From the NCBI GenBank assembly GCA_933228895.1, contig OW121848.1, forward strand, positions 99,529,470-99,593,469: a stretch of 64,000 nucleotides of DNA. Reading direction: 5' to 3'. Positions within the stretch are counted from its first letter, which is position 1. Every line of letters starts with the position of its first letter. Positions 11,601 through 23,600 of the stretch are shown here, one piece after another. The notes beneath the pieces are model-generated. The model saw nothing but the letters and a program-made list of their open reading frames with translations, was not told the origin of the DNA and made no database searches. Both the position numbers and the translations under genes were made by a program. The DNA is from Platycnemis pennipes. Lineage: Eukaryota; Arthropoda; Insecta; Odonata; Platycnemididae.

Positions 11601-14600
11601 CTAATATTATCATGTGACTCCAAGAATATTCCATCTTCCACTACTATATTTACAATCATTTGCTTCCCTCTCTCCAGAAATTTCCCAATCAAGTACCCTT
11701 GGCTTCCAAATTCCTGGTTTTTTTAACCACCGCATAATATTTTTTTCAGGTGTGGTGTTTTTATTCTAAATTAGTCTGCTTAGCTTACTAATCTCCTTTC
11801 CTTTCTGAAGTGCAAAAATAGGGAATGATGCTTACAAATTAAATGAGAGTCACCGAAATATATTGTTTGGTGGTACCTTAAATGCTATTTCGAAATTGGA
11901 ATTTTTAAGGGATTTGTGCAATGTTTAAAAAAATACAATCGCTAAATAAAATTCAATCTGAAACTGGTAATTTTAGTAGCTTTTAAATATGCTTATTCTT
12001 TCCAGGAGAACGCCTAGTATCTTTGGGCCAATTTTGCCATCTGTTACTTGTATGGCTTTTGATGGCCCTCTTACTCTGGGTGTAGGCTCTGCATCAGGCC
12101 AAGTTCTTCTTTATGATCTAAGGTCTTCCAAGCCTCGATTATTGAAAGATCACATGTATGGTATTCCTATGCGTTCCATATCGTTTCATCGTGGTGACAC
12201 AGCTGGAGACTTTGACTCTTCTGGAAGTATGGTTCTGTCAATGGATGCAAATATTCTCAAAATATGGAACTCTGACTCGGTAATTATGGGTGAAAACAAA
12301 TGTTTTTATGAATGTGCTTATATTTGGGTGTTCTCATTTTCCTTGTAGAGTTTTCTTTGCAAAGGCCATAGAGGTACTGAGTTTCACATTATGAGTTACT
12401 TCTCCTTGATCAACAAGCTGCATTGATAAGTGTGCGAATGCATGCAAAACTCTGCAGGTCTCTGCTGTATATCCTTTGAGTCATGTAAGCAACTTGATTG
12501 CATTGCAGGAATTTGTGCTAAATGTACAGTAAATTGTCCTTTTTAAATATACAAATAGTTTTGCAATTGGACATTAACTAATTTACCCTACCAGGATCTC
12601 AATGTAGTCAGATGATTAACATGTTGGGTTAGTTATGATGCCACTCGATAGCATTGCTGGTAGGGGCCCAAAGAGAGAAAAGTTGGAGCTGTGAAGTGTG
12701 AAAGCATGGAGAGATCATGTGAAAATTTTAATTGATAAATTATTGCTTCAGAAGGAATAGTGTACTAAGTAACTGTTGTATTTTATAACTTTTGTTTTTT
12801 TGAAACTACATTTAATTTTCTTATTTTATGCTATTTTATATTTTCCAGGGAAAACTTTTCACATCAATTGAATCAGATGTTGAATTTAATTCCTTGCAAC
12901 ATGTGCCAAATACTGGAATGATTTTCATTGCCAATGAGAATCCTAAAATTCTCACCTATTATATTCCAGTAAGTAGCCTGCTCATTTGTTGAGTTTTTGC
13001 CGTATTTCTCTATCTTCATTGAATTTTTTTGAAATTCTGTTATAGAGTCTTGGACCAGCTCCGAAATGGTGCTGCTTTTTAGATAATTTGACAGAGGAAA
13101 TGGAAGAAAATGTGTCAGATGTTGTGTATGATGATTATAAGTTTGTTACTCGTAAGGAGCTGGAAGAGCTGAACCTGTCTCATCTATTGGGTGATTATTG
13201 ATATTTGTTACTCTTTATACTCCTCAATTCTTTTTCAATTAGCAAGTCTCATTGCTAATAATTACTCAAGTTTGTTTTAAAGTTCTCATTAACATCACTA
13301 ATTATGAAATACTTAGCTTTTGAGGACAACCATATATAAAATTTTGCTCAAGAAAGATGGAACTGATGGAATACAATCAAATAGTCTTGGTCTCCTTATG
13401 CTACATATTGATTATGCATGACAATGGATAGGGAAGGAAACCAGTGCAATAGGTCAATCAAAGTCATTCAAATTTTGTATATATATTATTAGATTTGGTA
13501 GAATGCAATAGCTCTAGTTCCCTTATTATAAAGTTATGTGTATATAATTGAAAAGTTCTCAGGATTACCACCAGATCTTATCATTGGTAATCCTTTGCAT
13601 TTTCAAAGAAACATACATCATCAAGATTCAGATTAAGTATTAAAATATGTTTTACCCAGAAGGTGATGGCAGACTCTGCCCTTGAAATTTAGGTTATCAC
13701 AAGGCTACAACTCAGTGTTAAATAAGAACTTTTAATCAGACAATCTGACTGTAAAATCTCTTTCCATCATAATATGTGTAGGTATGATACTCTGAAAGTC
13801 CCCTATAACAAATTCTGTTAAAGGCCACAAATTCACTCATTATAACCAACAGGAATGTATATTCATCCCTATCATCATGTTTATTTATGGTGATGATTAA
13901 CCATTGAGTACCTGTAAATGTCATATCTTTAAATGCTGAAAATCATGCCCTTCCTAAAGAATAAATAAAATATTGACACAAATGTGATGTCATTAGCTGG
14001 TCCACGAGGTATGGAACCAGATGACAATCATGGAAAGTTGACTTATATCCATATGACAGGAATAAGATTATAACCAATGAAACTCCGTATGCTTTTTACA
14101 TACACCAACAATAGTGAAAAAATCACTCTATCACAATAATATTGATATAAGCCATAGTTGATATAGCAGACTTCTATTGTATTTTAAATTAAAAGAATGG
14201 TTAGGATAAACTCTATTATGAATTTGTAATTTTGCTATGTCTTTTTGAAGAGAACTATTTGCAGAAAGCATCATAAATGTGAATAAACTTGTTCTCTTTT
14301 CATTACATTTTGCATATTTTACATTAAGTGCAACATATTTTACTGAAGACTTTACCTGGTAATTATTATGACCAAAAAGAAAAAGTCTTAAGGTGCTGTT
14401 GGAACAATGTTAAGAATTTGCGTGTTCCAGCATTAGTTAAAAATGACAACTCTATGTACATAGTTTTATTTGGTCCATACTTTGGATTCTTGTGTACTTC
14501 CTCCTGACAAATTATGAATATTTTAGGTACCAATCTTCTGAGAGCATATATGCATGGCTACTTTATGGATGTTAGACTTTATCGAAAAGCTTTGTCAATG

Positions 14601-17600
14601 ACTGATCCATTTGCTTATGAGAGGTATAAGAAACAGAAGATAAAGGAGCATATTGACCTGGAAAGGAAAAATAGGGTTCAGTTGAGGGTGAGGATTTTAT
14701 TATTTCTTCTTTCTGGATTGAACTTTTATCAATTTTGTGCACTAAAGAGATATTTATAATCAATTAAAATAAAATAGTAATTGTAAATTAACGTTAAAGT
14801 TTCTATTTTTTTGCTGAAGAAAAATGCTCAAAAGTAAATATCAAATTGGTGAATTAGTAGATCATTTTACTCAAGTTCATTCACTGAAACTCTGGTGAAA
14901 TTGGTGAATTAGTAGATCATTTTACTCAAGTTCATTCACTGAAACTCTGGTGAAATTGGTGAATTAGTAGATCATTTTACTCAAGTTCATTCACTGAAAC
15001 TCTGGTGAAACTGGTGAATTAGTAGAGCATTTTACTCAAGTTCATTCACTGAAACTGAAATACCTTATTGAAATCATTGCCTGTTATTCTAGAAACTTCC
15101 TCAAGTGAACAAGGAATTAGCATTGAAACTGATGGATGAAGAAAACAAGAGGAAAGTGAAGATAGAGGAAGGGAAAAAGGTTAAGCCTGGAAGTAACCTG
15201 TTATCAGATACTCGCTTCAAGGCTCTCTTTGACAATCCAGACTTTGAAGTTGATAAAAATGCTGATGAATACAGGTGATTGATTTTTCACTTCTAAAATA
15301 GGGTGTCTGAAACATTAATGCTTTTATCCCCTGTAAGCATTTGGTAATCATTACTTTCACTAGGAAAAGGTAACTTGCTGGAACTATAGGTGTTCAGGGC
15401 TTATTTTATTTAGAAGTATCATGACTGCATAACAGGTGATGAGGGAAAAATGATGAAATTGTCAGTTATTTACTTCAGTTGTTCCATAAATAAGATTCTG
15501 TGTATTACTAAATGAGTATGAGACTTATTACTAATGAATGTGTTATAGGCTATTGAACCCAGTTGTTTCAAAGTTGGATCGGTTGCGGAAAAAGCAGCTG
15601 GAAAAGGAAATTGAACAGCAAGCAAAGTTTGATGAAGTTGAGGTGAGCTTGAAAATATTTTGCATTGGTGTTATGCTTATAAATTATTACTTTTTGCATC
15701 TTAGCAATCGTCTCCTCTGTTAATGTAGGATGATGTTGAAGGGAAGGCCAGTTCAGAAGAGGACGACTACATTCTCAACAATTATAGCTCATCAGAAGAT
15801 GACCAAGAATGGACCCAAGAAGTTAAAAAGCAACATCGTTTAATTCAGCTGGAAAAACAACGAGGCTGGAGAAAAGATGGTGATGAAGAAAGTGAAGATA
15901 ATACTGATATCAAACCAGAAGCCCCCAGGCCAAAATTTTATGCCATTCGTCCGGGTGAGGAGTTTGATGGGCTTTCAACAGGAAATTCTGCCAAAAAGAG
16001 AGCAAAGGCTGCCAAGTTAGTACCTATAGAGTTATTTTTATCTAAAAATGTGTTTCGATATTCAACACATTTTTTTCTTCTTCTCTTGATAGTAATTTGA
16101 AGAGGTCAAAACCCATAGAGTAGTAAAATTTTGAATTGTGTAAAATATAACAAAGTTTATTTATGAGTTACATTGATATTTCACCTAGTTAACTTGTCCA
16201 CTGTTGCTATAAAAGTTGTTTTTATTCAAAATAGTAACATTACACTCATGAAAGTCACATGACTCATTGTTTCTGTGAACAATAGTTTTAGTACATAATT
16301 GTGTATTAAAAATGATTTCAAATTTCCAAGGTTCAAATTCAAAATGTTCTTCTTTTGCTTGTGTACCTTTTTTGACATTATTTGTTTCATTATTGCATTT
16401 GCACCAATTTGATTTATGATTAAGTGTTCATTTTACTATTATTCTTACCATAAGCTCTGTTACTTTCATCTCTGAACCTGAATCTCAATTATTCCATTGT
16501 TTTCTTTATTACTACTGTGTACTCTCTCCATTCAGAGTTTATCATAAAACTGGAATAAGTGGGCTGAAATCATTCTTATGTTTACAGTATTGTTTTACCC
16601 CTTGCTGAATACCCTGAAATCTTTGTGCCATGTTAGAATGAAAGTGACCATTTTACATGAATATGCATGGTTGATGTGCTTTAAAGATGCTGAATAGTTT
16701 GTTATGTTTATTTATAGAATCAGTCTTGGAGAGAGAGTTAAAAAAGAGGAGGATTCCGGGCGGGTGAAGTTGCTGGGATCTGTAGGAAGCCGAGAAATGA
16801 CTTTCACATTGCGCAAGGTTAGTTTTCACTTCATTACCTACACACACTGTTTGCTACACATTTGAAATCTTCATTTCATGTTGACTGGATCGCAATGGAT
16901 TTCCTTGTGACATGTCCAGGAATAAAAGACAGCTATATGATTTAACTTTGATAGTCGAATAAAGAATGACTTTTAAAGTGGTGTCCTACTTATGTCAAGA
17001 TGTACCAAGGGAAACCTGCAGATTCTGGTTGATGTCCATATATTGAAGTAATACTGGCCTATTAAAGCTTCTACTCAACAAAGTGACCACATGATCAGTC
17101 ACCTAGCACCAGCAGTCCACAGTATACCCAAGTAGCCAGGGCTGTGCAGACATATTGCCCATTATTTGCTGTCGGTTGTTTTACAGGGGAGAGAGGAAGT
17201 TTTTTCACCCAGGGATTTGAAGTCAATTACAAAAAAACGAGAAGCATTGTCTACACTGAGTTTAAGTGATATTGATGCGATGGTACCACCAGCAATTGAA
17301 GCATTCATTGGGAACTGGTGCATGTATAATGATTATGTGTAGTAAGGATGACAAGAAAAAGACATATCCCTGAAGATCATGATGTTTTAATTTATTTGTC
17401 CATGGGTAATTATGATGCATGTTAGCTTTCCTCAAAGATTTTTCATTTGTGAAATTGTATTTTATTCTGACCTTTCTGATGGGGAAAGATCCAATTTCAG
17501 CTACACTTGGCAGTTTCTCATTTTCGTCATAACCCTTTCCCTGCTGTGAATGTACGTAGTACGATCCCACGGTGGGTCTAGTACAACTCGGCGCGGCCAC

Positions 17601-20600
17601 CTCGGCGCAGCCACCTCGGCGCGGCCGTCTCGGCGCAAGCCACCTCGGCGCAGGCCCATCTCGGCGCAAGCCACCTCGGCGCGGGCCACCTCGGCGCAGG
17701 CCATCTCGGCGCGGGCCATCACGGCGAGGCCAATGTATTTAATACTGGATGTTTCTAAGTGTGGACATATATATGGACCACATTTAAAATGAAGTGTAGA
17801 AGGTTTATATCTTAAATGGAGATGGATGCAGTAATAATGATATTAGGAGAGGAATTTCTTTGGCGAAAGAGGTGCTTACTAATAGGAGAGAGATTTTGAC
17901 GATAAATTTGAGCAAAGATATATATATGCATTTGCATCTACGCGGTACCCTGCAAGCCCCCGCGAGGGTGCGCGGCAGGGGGTGAGGTACACCAAACATG
18001 CAATATTGACTGTGACTATGCAACTAGAGCTACCATGCAACCCTAACCATGAAACGAAGAGCTACCACTACAGGCTACTCTAACAATATTTCACCTACCT
18101 ATAAATATGCTATGCCGCCTATTCTGTTTTCTAATAGTAAGGGGAAATATGACATTTAAATCTATCGGTATAACAAGCCATCCCTCTAATCTTATTTATC
18201 TGGTCAAATCTAGCATAATACGCAGGAGTTCTTAATATATGTATACCTAACATCTTCAGTAAACTTTTCCGTTTTAAATTTCCTTCTGTACATAAATGAT
18301 ATCAATAAGGAGGTAAAAAGTAAGATTCTATTTGCCGATAATACAGTGGTCTACAGAGAAATTATTAGCCCAGCGATAAAGATTCTTTGCATGATGACAT
18401 ATTAGCAATTGAGAAATGGTGTGATACATGACAGTTAGATATACATTTAAAAAAATGTGGTAATGAATTTTGGGTAAAAGACTACTTCTCATAATCTCAC
18501 TATCACTACTTCTCATACTTATTACATAATGAATAATAAATTAACAAACATGGTGTCTGCTAAATATCTTTTATATAAATAAATTTTACTGACGCATCAT
18601 CTTTCTTGGGGTAAACACATAAGAGAAATAATGGGTCAAGCTAATCGTTAAACTGGGATTCAACAAAAGAGTACTGGGCAAATATGACGACCACTTACGA
18701 GTAATTAGCGACTTTTACTTGTTATACCTTATTTAGAATACGCTACCAGAATACGGGGTTCTTTATCAAGACGTATCTCCCTTATTGTATCTTCATGGTG
18801 TAACCTGCTATGCTACGCTGGTATTGATGAAATACCAGCGTATATTATCATTAGTAGCATGTGAATCATTATAAAATCGTAAGTTGAAGTGCAAAATAAA
18901 TCAGGCTACCATAATAGCGTAACTGCAGCTTCTTTTGATAGCCTTATATTATTATATTATTACCTTATATTTTTGCATGTGATTTATTTTGTATTTCAAC
19001 TTACGATTTTATAATGATTCACAGCTTCTATTACTTTTAATATTTTTAATACTTTCGATGCATTGATAAACAGTGTAGTAATTAAATGAACATTATGTTT
19101 TCGTGAAGGCAATACGTACTACTTTATTTTTCAGTCCAAAAAGCAAAATTCTAAACGCTAAGGTAAAATATAAAAAATGTAGTAAATTACGGGAAAGTGT
19201 AACTGAATATCAGTAGTGAAATGATACATTGTTATCGGCACGTCCTTATGAGTAGTTTCATATAATTAAACTCACTCTTCTGTATGTTCTATAAAAATGG
19301 TCGTCAAAATAATTTATAATGTTTAGCATTAAGACATGTTGCCTGGCAAGGCAGGATCATTTTCATCAGTAGCTTTTTACGAGTTGTCTGTTGAAGAAGC
19401 AGGTACTCGGTGCCAATAGTATTTTTACATGAGCATCTGTCCCGGTACTTTACATCTCCGTTCTCCGCGCCGAGGTGGGCCTGCGCCGAGATGGCCCGCG
19501 CCGAGATGGGCCCGCGTCAAGATGGGCCTGCGCCGAGGTGGCTTGCGCCGAGACGGCCGCGCCGAGGTGGCCGCGCCGAAGTGGCCGCGCCGAAGTGTCC
19601 CATTCCCTCCCACGGTACGCTGCTGTGAACGTATCTTTTCTTTCTCAGAGTAGCGCTTTCACTTTTCCACCCCATGTGACGAGTAGGTTTCCGGAGAGTG
19701 AGCCGCAGCAAAAGGGTTAATGCCTTTTGATATGTTCGTGTAATATTATGTGCAAAGATTTTCACCCATAAAAACATATATACAAGCAAAGCGTACTGTA
19801 AATAAAAAAACCAGATTATTTGTGGCTGATTCTTTTTAATGATACTTAATGGGTTAGTATTTTTCAGCTTCTTAAACCTGTGGTATTTTTGCACTTGTGT
19901 TTAGCACGTTGCGGGCTGATCATGGAAATCTCCGTGTTTTGCGTACCGAACATTGAGGACCGGTCACGGAGATTTCCATGTTTTCGCATGAGAACAAAAC
20001 TTATTCTGCTTATTTTAATATCAGTTACTTATTTTCTTGCTTGCTTCTGGTGTATTTAGGAATGTTCTTTCAATCATTTACAATAGTTTTCTTCCATTTA
20101 AATTTTTATTTTTTAAGTATTTTTTAAATGAACATAAATCATTTTCAGCGATTCATAACATGCATGAATAAAAGTTCACTAAGCGTCACCAATTGAAACA
20201 AGCTCGATTAACTATTATTTTTCCAATACTATAACTCTGTAATCTTTCCAGTGTTCTGAAATCATAAATTATATGTATACATTTATCAAATAAGGAAGAG
20301 TTATAATTGGATTGTTTTTCTTCAGTCAGTGCTAATACCAAATCTATTATTCGGTAATTCTCCGATCGCCTAATGTATAGTGGCCTAAAGAGGTTAATGA
20401 AATGCGATGAATGCCATCTGGATCCGTATTCATGGATGGCTTTCACACTCGCTCTGATTTGGTTTCTCACAAGGCATCCCATCTTCATTGTTCTACGTAA
20501 ACACATTAGCTGCAGAGGGCCAAGGATCTCTGAGATGCCTTTCAGCATTCACCCTACCTTTCGGTCCTTGGTAGAAAAGGACCAGATGGCTACAATGCTT

Positions 20601-23600
20601 CTCTTTGTTATGCTCTTGCATTTTTCTTAGAATGTATATTAGTCTCCTCTGGAACATTCTTGTGTTCTGTGCTATCTTTTAGAGTTCTCGAGTCACGTAG
20701 TCAACTGGGGAATAATTTCCTTAGTTGAATTGAGCTGTGCTTTTACCCTGTGAAAGTGAGTTAAAGTCCGGGCAGATTTCAATAATTTCCAGCAATAATT
20801 CCTGTATATCTTGTCTCCTTAGAAGTTAATTCAGAAATAATGAGCCCTCATTAGAATTCTATAATAATGGCATCAACTAGTGGTGGTGCATCTTGTCGAA
20901 TGACGGAGAAGGATATGTACGAAAAACTTTGTGTTCACGTATTATCGGACATCCCAGGTGATTGTGTTGACGAGTGCGAGAGTTTAGATAGTGAAATTGG
21001 CTATGATATTAGTGGAATACAATCTGCAAGAAAGGCTGCACAGTTTAAACTGATAGTAGTGATTCTGAAGTAAGTAACAGCGATGGTAGCTTAGTGAAGG
21101 ACGCCTCTGTGACATGGAATAAAATTGACCTCCCAAGAAGATTGGAAGATTTTCAGGGAGTGACAGGAATCACAAATGCACCTGATAGTTGTGAATGTTT
21201 TAGAAGTAGCAAAAATATTTTTTGGGGATGATCTTCTTGAAATGTTGTGTAATTAGACCAACTTGTATCACATGCAGAATTAAAGCAGATACAAGTACTC
21301 GCAGAAAACTGGGAAATGGAAAAATGTAAGGGTGGGAGAGATGAAAGTTTTCTTAGCAATAATTATTTTGATGGGAAAAATTAGGAAAGATTCAACTAAG
21401 GAATATTGGAGCACAGGTGAATTTATCAATACACCTATTTTTAGTAATTTGCTCAGCAGGAACAGATTTAAACAAATTTGGAATTCTTGGCATTTCAGTG
21501 TTAATGAATCAAATTTTGAATCTTCCAATAGATTATATAAAATCAGACCAATTCTAGCATATTTCTTAGAAAAATTCAAAACAGTTTACATTTCTAAACA
21601 TGATCTCCCTCTCGACGAAGGCGTAATACCTTGGAGAGGAAGATTGAGGTTTAGAACACATAATCCAGGGAAATTGGTGAAGTACAGATTATTGGTGCGA
21701 ATGGTGTGTGAGAGTGAAACTGGGTATATTTGCAACATAGAAATATACACAGCCGAGGGGAAAAAATTAGAGGAAACCATATTGACTCTTCTTGATCCGT
21801 ATTTACACTGTTGGCATCAGGCATTCCAAGACGATTATTATAACAGCATACAAATAGCAGAAAATCTTCTAGTAAAAAAAGCACGTGTTTGTAGAACCAT
21901 TTGTGCCAACAGGGGTCTTCCCACTGAATTTATAAATGAAATTAAAAGTATGAAGAAAGGCGACTACACGCTCTGTAGAAGAGGGAAAATTTTGTTGCTT
22001 GCGTGGAAGGACAAGAGGGAAGTGAGGATGATTTCCACAATTCATGACTCGAGTTTGGGCAAAGGAAAATAAAACAGGTGGACGGGAGAAATACAGAAAA
22101 AACCAACATGTATTTTGGAATATAATAAGTACATGGGAGGAGTAGATAGAGCAGATATGTACTTGGCATACTCTTCAGTGCTTAGAAAATCTATGAAGTG
22201 TACGAAAAAGTTGTGCTGTGGTTAATCAACAGTGCTTTATTTAATTCGTTTGTAGTGTACAAAACCATGAGCATATATAAGTCATATGACTTTCAAAAAA
22301 TTTGTTATGGAAGTAGCCAAGGGTTAGGCTAAGTGTGAGGAGGGAAGGAGTGCATCTTCCAGCGATGATGACACGGATGGTGATAGAGGAGGGCCGACTC
22401 AGCGAGATAACCTGGCAAAGCCAGTGGGGGGGAATGGTGAAACACACACTAGAGAGGATAGTGGGGTATGGGAAGAAGAAATGTCCATCACAGATGTGTC
22501 AGGTTTGTTTTGCAAATAAACTTAGGAAGGAAACTCGGTATATCTGTAGATTCTGCAAGGTTCCTCTGCATAAAGGGGCGTGATTCACCCATTATCACAC
22601 CAAAGAGAAATACTAAAATCTCTGTTGAGTGTAACGTTTCAAATTTTATTAAAATACGTTAAAAATTAAGCATGTTAGACCAATCTTCATGCATTAACGT
22701 CATTTGGGTTAAAGCCCCTTTAAATACCATGTCCTACGCCAAAAGATTGGAATTAAATGGCCGGTGCTCAACGTGCTAAAATAATGAAAACAGGAACTTA
22801 TTTAAATTTAAGTAACTGTCATTTTAGAGGAGTATATTAATTTAATACCTTCTGGTATTTGCCCATAATTTTACATGGAAAATTTTTACCCAAGAAACAC
22901 TTGCATGTGCATATAAATTTTAAAAGCACTAAAAATTAATTTTTTAATTTTGCTTAATTTTATTTTTTATGCGACACATCTGGGGCTAAAGTAAGCACAT
23001 TTGCTGAGATTTAATCAATATTAAAGTAATTTCAGAGCATAGTTTTTGTCCCAGCATAATACTGTTAATCCCTTCCCCATGGACTACACCTTTTCGTGGT
23101 GGGATTGGGGCTTGCGTGTTCCCGTGACCCCTAGAGCTACACTGGCGGGAGTAACTAATATTGCTCCTGGTAGGGTCACCCATGCCAGACAGGTCGAAGG
23201 GTAGGAGCCTGACGAAAGGTAGTCCACGTACCGTACTCGCAGCGTCTGTTCCTCAGTGAGGCGGCTGTGAGAAGGCGTCTGACCCCAGTGGGGCGGCCTA
23301 ACAAGTGATGGTGTCACGTTAAAAACACTATTGAGGCAGGCAACGGGAAACCGCCTCAATTAAACTCTCCCAAGATCACAATGGACTTGAACAATAGAGA
23401 ATTGAATCCCCTGGCAACTACGGGGCCCGGAACCAAATTAGTGGAACGGGTGTCGTGCCCGGCAGCAGGGTAAGCAAGGACTCTGCGGTCGTCATCTCAC
23501 GAAATCCTTGCGCGAAAAGAATGACAGCAGCAGCGGCGAAGAATAAACCAGAGAAGAGAGCAGCAATGCTAAGGATCGGGACATGGAACGTTAGGACTAT

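Larger units (their letters stand above)
17533..19716. mobile_element. TTAA-type (piggyBac-like) element with GC-rich repeat arms
   Basis: The ends are inverted copies beginning CCCTTTxxCTGC. The right end is followed by TTAA (19717-19720); the left flank is ATAA, one change from TTAA. Just inside each end lies an inverted array of about ten 14-16 bp GC-rich units (17587-17731 and 19465-19598) related to CACCTCGGCGCGGGC. No transposase gene is present. The interior holds an older LINE fragment and a 43 bp hairpin. CCCTTT-type ends and a TTAA target are piggyBac hallmarks, so this is probably a non-autonomous member; a Foldback-type origin is the alternative. Confidence 0.7.
19900..22780 (+). 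mobile_element. piggyBac-family transposon, decayed
   Basis: Inverted ends TTTAGCACGTTG at 19900-19911 and 22769-22780 bound a 2.9 kb element holding a recognisable piggyBac transposase gene. A perfect 16 bp palindrome pair at 19921-19980 sits just inside the left end, a common place for transposase-binding hairpins. The expected TTAA duplication is not intact: the flanks read TTTA and TAAA. It lies in the sense orientation within the NOL10 last intron. Confidence 0.75.

Noticed and set aside
17262..17792. Arg/Ala-rich proteins encoded on both strands
   Set aside because: They are translations of the GC-rich tandem array in element arms; equally open in several frames and without any start or splice support.
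20186..20548. 120-codon frame on the - strand inside the piggyBac element
   Set aside because: No recognisable domain and opposite to the transposase; probably chance.
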